Of a stretch of DNA of 64,000 nucleotides, positions 1 through 10,132 are shown in pieces. The stretch spans positions 133,958,251 through 134,022,250 of the forward strand of contig CM076192.1 in the NCBI GenBank assembly GCA_038277395.1, read 5' to 3'. This stretch comes from Dryocosmus kuriphilus (taxonomy: Eukaryota; Arthropoda; Insecta; Hymenoptera; Cynipidae). The notes under the pieces are model-generated. The model was given only the letters and a program-made list of their open reading frames with translations, had not been told where the DNA came from and did not search any database. Within the stretch, counting starts at the first letter, position 1. Every line of letters starts with the position of its first letter. The translations under genes were made by a program, and so were the position numbers.

Positions 1-299
1 GCCGAGGGGGCAAAAGCACTCCCCAAAGAGAGAGATAGCGAGAGAGGGAAAGTCAGAGACATACCTGGGAATGGAAAACAGAGCATTCGTAAAGATTTTT
101 TAAACCAGCATCTGAGACCAACGACTCAATTAATATGATAATATTTCGAGCGGTGGACAACACACATAACTTCACAAACGTATAGGGACATACACGACAC
201 GATAGCGAACATAATAATAATGATAATAACAAGAACAAGAATAGATAAAAGTCACAAGACATGATAATAAAACTAAATAAAACTCTGTCAAAAAAAAAT
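1..299. other. Flank without recognisable gene
   Basis: Purine-rich start followed by AT-rich sequence with a short imperfect ATA/AAT run around 209-236. The small open frames here have no recognisable domain. The AT run may mark the 3' junction of the adjacent retrotransposon, but no duplication could be defined. Confidence 0.4.
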
Positions 300-378
300 T
301 TTTTAATATTAAAAGTGCATAACGTGGGGATGTCAACTTTTAAAATGTACGTGGAACAGCCTTTTTTACAGAAGACGA

Positions 379-693
379 TTAGCCGCTATCATTGGTAACG
401 CCCATAAAACTCCGGAAGATGCGGAAGGTGTTAAGCAATATCGCCTTCTGTATAAGATGTAAAAATTTCCCAGTTCCCAGGTCTTCCAAGTGCTGGATGC
501 ATCTCACGTGAACGTTCCCTGTGGAGGAGATTACTACCAGGTGAAGGGTGACCTTCTTCACCCTCCACACGGCCATGATCTCCTGCCGCAACTCCGCATA
601 CTTCCGGATCTTCTCAGTGTATCGAAGTTGGATATTGTGGTTCAAGGGAACACTAATGTCAATAATTCTGACATGTTGCTCATGTTTGTTCCA
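379..693 (-). pseudogene. Restriction-like endonuclease C-terminus of the LINE
   Basis: This continues the reverse transcriptase frame after the TGA at 694-696. It holds an IIDIS segment (second acidic residue of a PD-(D/E)-K type nuclease) followed by a lysine/arginine-rich helix (TEKIRKYAELRQEI), as in R4/Dong-type enzymes that nick the target DNA. One nonsense codon separates the PD from the rest of the active site, so no complete nuclease can be made without readthrough. The remaining 88 residues run to a stop at 379-381. Confidence 0.65.
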
Positions 694-2895
694 TCAGAGG
701 ACGTCTGGGCGATTATGCCTGACCAGGTGGTCTGTCAGGATAGTCCTGTCCCAGTAGAGGAGATGATGTTCGTTCTCTAGTACTCTTACAGGGGAGTATT
801 TATAATAAGGCTTACGTTCCTCTAGCAAACCAAGATTTAGAGCAATCTGTTGGTGGATAATCCCTGCAGCATCATTGTGTCTGCAGGTATATTCTTGCGA
901 GGCAAGCATCGTACAGCCATCAATGATGTGCTCGATTGTCTCATTTGGATTACCACAGAGGCGGCATTTATCAATGACCGCCTTAAAATTGAGGACATGC
1001 TTTTGGTAGTTCCTCGTGTTCATTACTCCATCTTGGATAGCAATAACGAACCCTTCCGTTTCCGGAAAGGGTTCTCCCCGCTTTAGCCAGAGGTTTGAAG
1101 CATTGGTATCTACGCATGGAAGATCTAGTATTTGAGGGTGCTTTCCATGCAGTTGCTTACCACGCCATTGAGCATTAAGTTGTTCAACAGTTAGGTGTCC
1201 GATGTTTTGGTAATCAGCAATTGCAAGCTTAAGAGGGGTGTACAGGTCTACTCTACAGATGTAGTCGTAGAGCGGGATATTCGTCCTGTTGAGGAAGTAT
1301 TCGCGTAGCTGTGTAACCTGTGAGTCACAAAGCCGTCGAACGTCCAAAACCCCTCTACCTCCAAGCTTGCGCGGTAGGACTATTCTCTCCACAGCCGTCC
1401 TCTCGTGATGCATCCGATGCTCAGACATTTTCACGCGGATGATTCGGTTTAAAGCCTCAAGATCTGTTTCAGACCACAATAATAACCCAAAGGAGTATGT
1501 TAGGAGAGAGATAGCAAATGTGTTAATTGCTTTGGTGATGTTCTTAGCAGTGAGACCGGTAGACATGATCGAACTCAGTCGTCTCGAAAAGGAAGTCTTA
1601 AGTGCCTTTTTCATTGCAGACAGGAGTGGTCCTCTTGCCTGCAATACACCGAGATACCTATACGACTCCCCAACAATCATCGTCTGTATTAGATCATGAT
1701 TATCCGCCTCCAGTGGCGTGATCATCTCTCCACGGGATAAATGCAGTTTCCTGCATTTATCCAGGCCCAAATTCATCCTGATGTCGCTGGAAAACTGCAG
1801 TAAGATGTTGATAGAGGCTTGCAGCTTGGACTCTGAGCCAGCATAAATCTTAAGGTCATCCATATAAAGGAGGTGAGTGAGCTGAGATTCAGACACTCCC
1901 GCCATAATATTGAACCCACATAACGTGGTGTTAAGTGTCCTGCTTAAAGGGTTTAAGGCTAAACAGAACCATAATGAACTGAAACAGTCACCTTGGAAGA
2001 TACCATGTTTAATTGACAAGGACTGAGTGTCCCTCGCGGCTTCACGACTAAAACACCTGATTTTCGTGCACCAGGTGCTCATTGCGTGACCCAGAAGTTG
2101 AATCACACGTGGACAGATCTTATATATCCTTAGGACCTCAAGCAAATATTCGTGGAGCACAGAGGGAAAAGCCTGTTTATAGTCAATGTAGTCCATGTGC
2201 AAATTACGTTGGTGGTGCTTCGCATGCAACACGGCTACAGTGTCAATTGTAACCAAGTCCTTGCAACCACGGGAGCCTCGACAGCAACCGTTTTGTTCTT
2301 GTGTGAGGACGTTGTTCTCCTCGCAATGTTTATAGATGCCTTCGGATATAATAGCCGTGAGACACTTGTCGAGTGTGGAAAGGCAGGCAATTGGTCGATA
2401 GTCTTTAGGACTATTAGGATCTGGTTTTTTTGGTATCATATACGTGACTCCCTCTGTCATGAAGGAACGCATAAGTTCCGGATTGTCTAGAATGGCCTTA
2501 AGAGCGCCTGCAAGGGCGGGGTGCAAAATCACCAGATACTTGTACCAGAAACTGTGCACCCCGTCCGGACCAGCCGCCTTCCAGTTCTTTGCCCTCTTCA
2601 GGATGCGAGTTACCTCAGAAGCTCTGATAGATAGATCATCCATCGCAGGCAGTTCTGAAACTCTGTCCTTTTCGAGGTCAAGCCACGGCGTGTCCTGATC
2701 ACTTGACACATGATTACCCCAGATACCTGACCAATATCCAGCCATCTCCTCAGAATTTGGGGGTTCACTGGCATTATTGATTTCCCCATCAGAAAGTTTA
2801 CGGTAAAATTTCTGTTCATTCTGTAGGAAGGTCTTCTTGTCATAACCTCTCGCGGTAGACCGCTTGAAGCGTCGCAGAAGTGCTGACAGGACCAT
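694..2895 (-). pseudogene. Reverse transcriptase, non-LTR retrotransposon
   Basis: A 733-residue open frame holding the full reverse transcriptase. Motifs in order include the fingers/palm segment WKAAGPDGV, YRPIACLST, the first catalytic aspartate region DYIDYKQAFPSV, the GDCFSS loop, and the catalytic YMDD at 1,855-1,866. After the thumb comes a zinc knuckle, C-x2-C-x7-H-x4-C (CRLCGNPNETIEHIIDGC), typical of elements with a restriction-like endonuclease. The frame ends at TGA 694-696 just after the PD of the endonuclease motif, and the same frame continues beyond. The first ATG is not the true start: upstream in-frame sequence still looks coding until a TAA near 2,938. It copies RNA at a nicked target. 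The catalytic residues are present but the element is interrupted. Confidence 0.85.
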
Positions 2896-3064
2896 GAGCC
2901 TTTGCCTAAAGTAGTCAATTAATTCGTCCAGATCTTAAGCTAAGCTTGGATTGATGTAAAGTGGACGAAGGATTTCCTCCACGTGGCGAGTCAGCTTCTG
3001 CGCCCGATTGCCATTTCTAAATTGGTACAACCGACCAAGCTTAGCTCTTATTTTGCGAAGTCAG

Positions 3065-3595
3065 CTAAAACTTCCATGGAGGATCTGACTTACTCCTGGG
3101 GAAGTAGGTGTTATTTCCCCTAGGCTTGATCTTGATGCTCAACGTCCTGGCACACGCGACGGCAGCGCAATATGCATTAGTCTGCAACTGCTGTAAGCTC
3201 ATGTCTTGACGCAGGAACAGAGGCAATATATAGTTGTTTAAGCTGCCAACTAACCGGAGAAGGTCGTTGTTAATCCTAAATTTTGGAAGACTACTTCTTT
3301 TGGATGTTTTCTGTTCCGTAAACTCTATGATGGCATCAGTGAAGTACCCTAAAAGACGCAAGCTCTCCTCATTGAGCTCTTCAATCGGGTCCGCAAGGGC
3401 CTGGTCCGCGGGATGAAGCCCTAAAGACTGACGACTATGTGACAGTCTTCGTTCCACATCCCCCGGGTCGAGCTCCTGGCCATTTGTAGCGTCTTGTATT
3501 TCAGGCAGAATCTCCCGCTCGACCGCCTCCATGGGACTCATTTCGGGGAGCGCAAGTTGTTGCACTCGCCTCTTGATATTTTCAATTTCGACCAC
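3065..3595 (-). pseudogene. N-terminal segment of LINE ORF
   Basis: A 176-residue minus-strand frame upstream of the reverse transcriptase, helical and charged, ending at the stop near 3,065. Position and orientation fit the N-terminal part of the same single large ORF, now separated from it by stops and shifts between 2,896 and 3,065. No DNA-binding motif is clear. Assignment rests on context. Confidence 0.5.
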
Positions 3596-3703
3596 GGAAA
3601 GGAGATTACGACGCTTAGTTGAGCGGAATTGGTCAGCTAGATGTTGGGGGACACCCTAGAAGAAGCCAAATCCGGATGAAGATCTATGAAGAGACGACTT
3701 TGC

Positions 3704-3712
3704 TCATACGTC

Positions 3713-3746
<34 letters not shown>

Positions 3747-4051
3747 CCGAAAAAAGCGTCAAAGTGACATCTGGCCACAAATTTTCGGCGAAAGGCAATC
3801 CCGTCCTGTGAAGCAGTGGTCGCACCTAACTCATTTTCAAATTTACAGCGCATCAAATACTTATCATGCTGAGGTTGAAAGTTGATGCGCTGCTGCGGCA
3901 TTCCTGCCGAAGTTGTCGGACGTTCAGTATCGCCCGAAGCATCGTCAGCAGTTGTGCCTGGTGACATGGCACCTGTCGTCTTTTGTCGATGTTCTGGCTG
4001 CACAGAATTTTCTTCGGGTGACATGGGCCGAGTTGCCTGTCCATCACGCAA
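3704..4051 (-). pseudogene. Possible extreme N-terminus of the LINE ORF
   Basis: A 115-residue minus-strand frame, Ser/Thr/Pro-rich, ending in a polyglycine stretch produced by the C homopolymer at about 3,713-3,745. It may be the disordered N-terminus of the retrotransposon protein, but the homopolymer makes the frame unreliable. Confidence 0.3.
3713..3745. repeat. Poly-C tract
   Basis: About 33 consecutive C. It lies inside the LINE 5' region and prevents a dependable reading frame. True length may vary or be a sequencing artefact. Confidence 0.9.
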
Positions 4052-4495
4052 CTCGCCCTTGTCATCCCGAAAATTTACACCCCCATCGGTGTTATTAGGG
4101 GTGACCCGACAATCTTGGGGTAGCGATTACCGTTTCATGAATTTCTTCAAATTTTCCATAAGGATTTTTGTTAGCAAGGGAAAGGGAGGTCCGCCCCCGC
4201 AGAGCCCCGTATGCGAGGGTAAGGTCTAAATGCTCTAGGAGGCGACCCTGTATCCTAGAGACACCGTTTATGACACCACATCCCTGGCGCCATGCAGTCT
4301 TAAGCACGGTAGTTCACACCCATGACTTGGGGGTTATTCCTTCCGGACCATCCCTGGTGCCATTGTCCGCGACTGCTTATTTAACTTTGCAGCCATATTC
4401 AGCAGAATTCCTTGGTACAGGACTCCTCAATCCGTAACCTGAAGACGCGCCCGTGGCCTGGTCGAAGGCCCCATCTGAAAAAACCCGGACGCCGG

Positions 4496-4535
4496 GTTAT
4501 TATTATTATTTTGTTGTTGTTGTTGTTGTTATTAT
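4496..4535. repeat. ATT/GTT microsatellite at LINE 5' junction
   Basis: ATT units, then GTT units, then ATT again. On the minus strand it reads as TAA/AAC repeats immediately before a CCCGG-containing hairpin, consistent with the LINE having inserted into a TAA-type microsatellite. Confidence 0.7.
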
Positions 4536-5444
4536 TGTCCTATTAGGCCGTTTTCCTTTCGGGGCAGGCATATACTCTCTCGGTTCTAACCTCGTTCCTT
4601 TACCAGTGATCAGGGAGTTTTTATGGTTAGGGTAGGAAAGAATGCGTATTGGAAGATATAGATTTTAGATTAATCTATAAGTCGCATGCTGCTCATTCAA
4701 ACAACACACTAGTTCCGCTACGCAACTCCAACACAGGTCGCTGATCGATCTCTCTAGCAATCACCACTGGAGGACATCTTCGCAAAGCAGAATGGGGATC
4801 AATACACACAGAAAATTCTAGGGGTAAGATGCGTCGCATATAATGGGTAAAGTCGCCTAGAGTAATGGGTACCAGTGGGTAAAGATGACTAGGCCCTAGG
4901 GTATGAGGTAAAATCGATTTGAGTAACTGATAAGGGGGTAAAGTATACCAGAGTTCACCATGGAAGAGGGTAATGATGACGAAGTGTCACTTCTTGATTT
5001 TTCATCTGAAGAAACGACTGTAGATAATAAGTGTCCATATATTTTCCCGCATAACGAACTAAGAGAAAGATCATTATGCTTAATTAGCGAAATAATTGCT
5101 GAATTTTCGTCTTTTGTTACTTTATTTATCAAAATAAAGTTAATATCATACAGTGGGTTAGGAAGTCGCCATGATCTTTGAAGTAAATGGGTTGCATTAA
5201 AAGAAGCAACGTAAAGTTTCGCCTTGGAAATTTTCAAATAATGGATACTCACGCCGAAGTGTTTTCGGTATATCTTTTAAACTAATAATTCTTTCGTTTA
5301 TTATAGAAATCTTTGTTTCAAAATGCTTATTTAACAATTTTGTGATAACGGGCAAGTCCATATTCTTTAAAAATGTGCGATTGGTATATTGGGTACTGGC
5401 GTTTTCCAACATGACTTAAAGTACATAACTTTACCGACCGAGCG
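4536..5444. other. AT-rich spacer, unassigned short frames
   Basis: Two overlapping minus-strand frames (4,896-5,252 and 5,197-5,412) and one plus frame (4,960-5,181) occur, but none shows a domain I recognise. They may be decayed transposon coding sequence. No promoter or RNA gene is evident. Confidence 0.3.
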
Positions 5445-8400
5445 TAGTAGCCGTCAGCCCGCTGCAAAAAAACAGAATGATTTCACCATGTATGCCCTCG
5501 AAGGTATCGGTAATTATGCATATGCTGTGCAATGAAAGAGTAAAATTGGCCGGTGACCATGGAACTTGCGCTGGTAAAGTTACTTGTTATTGCAAAAAAG
5601 ATCGCGTTTTGCAACAATATTTAAACGTATGCCGAGCATATCAAATGACATATCATGAAAAAAAAATCTATCGGAAAACGATCGGCATACGGTTTGCGTC
5701 GAACCAACGCGACGGGTCAGGCGACGTCCTTAAAACTGTTATAAAATATAGCATTTGTTAATTATATTGACAAATATGCCTTTTCGAAATTCAATGGCTT
5801 TTGGCATAAAACACACAACTCCCAAAGCGCATACGATTCCCGAAGGACTAACTAATTTTACACCTGTATGGCTGTGTTGAAATTATCGAGGTACGACAAT
5901 GATAATTATGTAAATGTATGCCCTTTTCATACATGATCCATTGCGATAAGATTTATGATATACATTATCGGCATACAAGTTTATAAGGAACCTATTCGGT
6001 GGCACAAGCGAAAAAAGAATTCAAAATTTTAAATTATGTTCCAACGATAGTGCCATGAATACCATTGCGATTTTTATCAAATATTGACCTAATTATGCAA
6101 GTTTCTCTAACGGCATACGAATCGGTTGGAACAAAGTTGATTTTATCTGATAAGAGAAGCGCGCTATTTATCAGACGCATTGCAACGATAGTAAAACATA
6201 TTTCACTGTAAATTTTTGTTTAATATTGATCTAATTACGCAAGTTTGTAGTAAAAATGCTTCGACTTAATTTCGACTTTGTCGGGACGCCAAATCTATTT
6301 CCGTCGAATCGATGAGATCCAGTCATTTAAAATGGTCTCCTGAATTCAAAAATCGTAAGCAGGTCTCTGTCAAATTTGCCGTTCTAGAGATATTCTCAAT
6401 GAATCATTTTTTTATAAATATTACATTTAACAACGAAAATATAACACTTTTTAAATCTTTTCTTCGAGAAACAAAAGTTGTCTGTACATGTTTTTGCTCC
6501 GACGAATATTTATTGCAGAAAATTACATAATGTGTGAAATAATTGGCAAAAATATGTTTGTCAATAACTTGAAAAATATTTCATGAATCAGAAGACAGTA
6601 AGGTGCATTTGAAAGCAAACACTGAAATACACATTTTTATAATCAACTAGTGAGAAACACATATACTCTATACGAAATTTCCAAAAAAAATTTTCGATCT
6701 ATGTAAGCAGGGTTGATTGTGTACTTTGCTCACTTTAAGTTGATGTAAGCATTTTTGGAAATGCGGTAAAGATCTCAAAATTGATGGGCTTATTCTTTGA
6801 AGTGGTAGTAAAATAATAGTTGGTTCAAAATTGCGAAATCAAAATATGTGCACTTATAAATTTGTGTAAAGTTTCAGTTTCTATTTTCGTTTCTATGGGT
6901 AATAGAGAAGTGGAAAAAAATCTAGAAAATTTCGGAAATTAAGACGAATTCAGTGATATCACTAAATTTTTCATGCTTTCATTCGTTCAAGAGTTATTAA
7001 TGTATATTTTTTGAGAGAGCTGAAACTGACACTCCAGGTTTGGGACCGCGCTTTCGTCACGCTTGTGGCAGGCCCGCTCGAGACCCAATGGCGTAGATAC
7101 AATATAAGAGCTAGGGGGTACACTGAAGTTCCATCAAAGCTTGCTGCAGAGCTCTTGTATACTGTCTACGCCATTAGGTATCAGTTTCAACTCTCTCGAA
7201 AAAATAGACACTAATAACTCTTCAACGAATGAAAGTATACAAAATTTGATGATATCACTGAATTCTTCTTCATTTCCGAAATTTTTTTCCACCTCTCTAT
7301 TACCCGTAGAAACGAAGATAGAAACTGAAAATTTAAAAAAATTTACAGGTGCACACATTTTAATTTCACGATTTTGAACCATACTTACATACAAGAATAA
7401 GCACATCAATTTTGAGATCTTGACCGAATTTCCAAAAATAGTTACATCAAATTAAAGTGAGCAAGTAAACACTCATTTCTGGGAGCGTTTGTAGTTTCAA
7501 GTTTGATCGTTTACTTTGAAAATCGCAAACCGAGTGAGTCTACGGACTGTTTGTTCAAAGTCTCAGGTACCCGGGTATTCTTCGTCTTAGTTCCGACTTC
7601 AATTGCCCCCAATCAAGATACGTTTAAGACGAGCTGAAGACAAAATTTGATGTCTAAGTTTTGACAGTGAGCAAGACTTCATTTAATATCTCAGGACACG
7701 GGACAGTAAAAATGGTGCCTACATATACCAGTACAGATATACCTGTCCTGACGAGAAGGGTCATCCTGACGTTCACGAAAGCTAATCCTTGTTTATGGTT
7801 AAACAATTTTATGTGTATATAATATGTACATTAATTAATTAGATCAATATTTAAGAAAAAATCACAATGGCATACATTTTACGATCGCTGCAATGGGCCT
7901 GATAATTAGCGCGCTTCTCTTATCAGATAAAATCAATTTTGTTCCAACCGATTCGTATACCGTTCCACAAACTTGCACAATTAGTTCAATATTTAACAAA
8001 AAATCACAATGGCATACGTTTTACGATCGTTGCATTGGACCTAATAATTAGCACGCTTCTCTTATCAGATAAAATCAACTTTGCTTCAACTGATTCGTAT
8101 TTCGTTAGACAAACTTGAATAATTAGGTCAATATTTAACAAAAAATCACAATGGCATACGTTTTACGATCGTTGCATTGGGCCTGATGATTAGCGCGCTT
8201 CTCTTATCAGATAAAATCAATTTTGTTCCAACACTTTCGTGTGCCGTTTGACAAACTTGTATAATTATGTCAATATTTGATAAAAATGACAATGGCATTC
8301 ATGGTGCTGTCGTTGGAAAATTACCTAAAATTTTGCTCACTTTGAATCAACTTTTTTAGAGCACGTTCCACGATAAATTTATGCCATTTAGCAAATCAAA

Positions 8401-8875
8401 AGTTTACAATAAATTATTACATTGTGCAATATAGGTTTGACTTGGGACTATCATCGTCGTACCTCCAAAATTGAAACACAATCATACAGGTGTAAAATTA
8501 ATTAGTCCTTCGGGAATCGTAAACGCTTTGCAAATTGCGTATTTTATGCCAAAAACCATTGAAAATCAAAAGGGCATACTTTTCAATATAATTAACAAAT
8601 GCCATATTTCATTTCGACGCAAAACGTATGCCGATCTATTTCCGATGGATTTTTTTTTCATGAATTATTGTTTGATATGCTCGGCATACATTTAAATATT
8701 GTTGTAAAACGCGATCTTTTTTATTGCAATAAACAAGTAGCTTTACCAGCGCAAGTTCCACGGTCACCGGCTAATTTTACTTTTTCATTGCACAGCATAT
8801 GCATAATTACCGACACCTTCGAGGGCATACATGGTGAAATCATTCTGTCCTTTTGCAGCAGGCAGACGGACTATA
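5445..8875. mobile_element. Foldback element 1, arms about 1.6 kb
   Basis: The two halves are reverse complements. Sequence near 5,455-5,590 (ACAGAATGATTTCACCATG and beyond) recurs inverted at 8,755-8,865, and 6,660-7,030 recurs inverted at 7,190-7,460. The outer ends read TAGTAGCC at 5,445 and, on the other strand, TATAGTCC at 8,875. The loop is about 7,030-7,190. Arms differ in copy number of an internal repeat of about 130 bp. No transposase is visible, so it would be mobilised in trans, if at all. Inverted arms were found by eye; exact identity is not calculated. Confidence 0.8.
7850..8250. repeat. Tandem repeat of about 130 bp in foldback arm
   Basis: Three successive copies built around GCGCGCTTCTCTTATCAGAT and a following AAATCAA segment, each followed by a CAAACTTG/CACAAT segment. 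The opposite arm (about 6,060-6,250) has fewer copies, so the two arms have changed unequally since they formed. Confidence 0.8.
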
Positions 8876-10132
8876 GTGGCATATGCATAAAATGGAGATA
8901 AGTTTTGAATAAAGAAAATTTACAAGCACGAAGTATTATAACGAGCTTCGACTCTATATAGGCCTCTTCGGAAAATTTGGTACCCACTTATTCCAGCTGA
9001 GTTACAATAACAAATAAAATTATAATGTGAAAAGGATCCTAGAAAAGGCTTCTAATCAATTTTGGTTTTTACGAAGCTGTCTCAGCCAGTCATTCAACGA
9101 CCTTCTTCTTTCTTAGCGGGTCCCCTGACATTCTTCCGAGATTTCCAACGCCTCCGCTGTATGTCCCGTTCCTCCTTCCTCGGTTCTTTTTACTCCTTCT
9201 CCAGCTTTTCTCGCCTTCTGGATCGTACGTTTTCCCAACGAACACTCCTTTCTCGTTCTACCTTCTCTATGCGCTTTCTCTTGTTTTCAAACGCCTTTTT
9301 CTTTAACTCTTCCACTCGCCTTTTGAACTCCTGTCTTTCCAGTTCCTGGTCTGGCAATTGGATTTTTGTTTTCTCTTATTACCCACTGCACCTTCTTCCC
9401 TTTCGTCCGCTCGAGACCTCCTTATTTCTTGGTTTTCATTTCCCGTAGCCTCTGCTTGGACTATTCTTCTAATGTGACGGTGCGGATGGATGGTGAGTAA
9501 GGCTATGTTCCAGAACTCCCGATTTTCTGTCTCAGAGCCACTTGAGTGATTGGTTGTTGGCCCTGTGGTATCCTATTATGACCTCGAGTATTTAGTTATC
9601 TCAGTAATGGCGCTTAGGAATTTCCATTTGCTGTAACAAAAATTAAAATTCCTCTGTCTTAAATTAGTTTTTGGAGTTGTTAAGGCGTCTGGAGTTTTTG
9701 TGATTGGTATGGTGTGAGGAATTTATTTAGATTTCAAGCTCCGCATCAAGGTCTGTAAGGGTTTCTTGGTCTATGTTTCGTTCTATTTCGACGCCTTTCT
9801 CTTTTTCCTATTTAGGTTTGTCTGTATAACTTCTATGATTAATATTTCTGGTGTGCTTTTATTAATCATGTCCCATCCCTCTTGTATACTACCTTCTCGT
9901 ATATAATTGACTTTCATGGTCTGGATTTGTAAAATTCCTTTTTAGCCTGTATGGTCTGTTATTACAAAAAGAGTCGTGGATGACGTAGATAAATCTCGCT
10001 ATGAGCTTTCGACAAAATAGACAACGAAGTTCGTCTGAATCTTCCCTGATTTTACTTTCTAGTATTGTCACGAACTTAGAGAATTTAGCTTTCAGTCTTC
10101 CTGTACGGTTTCTCCATTCCTGCAACATATTA
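8876..10132 (-). pseudogene. Decayed coding remnant, family unknown
   Basis: The minus strand reads as broken, highly charged protein. At 9,889-10,128 there is an open frame beginning MLQEWRNRTGRLKAKFSKF. Further down (9,062-9,450) the minus strand is Lys/Glu/Arg-rich and helical, interrupted by stops. The plus-strand frame over 9,062-9,448 is Ser/Phe-rich and looks like an antisense shadow. This may be gag or ORF1 of a retroelement, but I cannot name the family. Confidence 0.3.

Larger units (their letters stand above)
300..4500 (-). mobile_element. Non-LTR retrotransposon, R2/R4/Dong-like, broken
   Basis: A minus-strand element with an N-terminal segment, a reverse transcriptase, a CCHC zinc knuckle and a C-terminal restriction-like endonuclease, the order typical of the early-branching site-specific LINE clades (R2, R4/Dong, CRE). 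The 5' end (high coordinate) abuts an ATT/GTT microsatellite at about 4,496-4,535. On the minus strand that is a TAA-type repeat, the sort of target described for Dong-like elements. The 3' end is not sharply defined; I put it near 300, beyond the endonuclease frame. The frame is broken at about 2,938 (TAA) and 694 (TGA) and by shifts between 2,900 and 3,065, so this copy is dead. Clade assignment is from domain order and motif flavour only. Confidence 0.7.
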
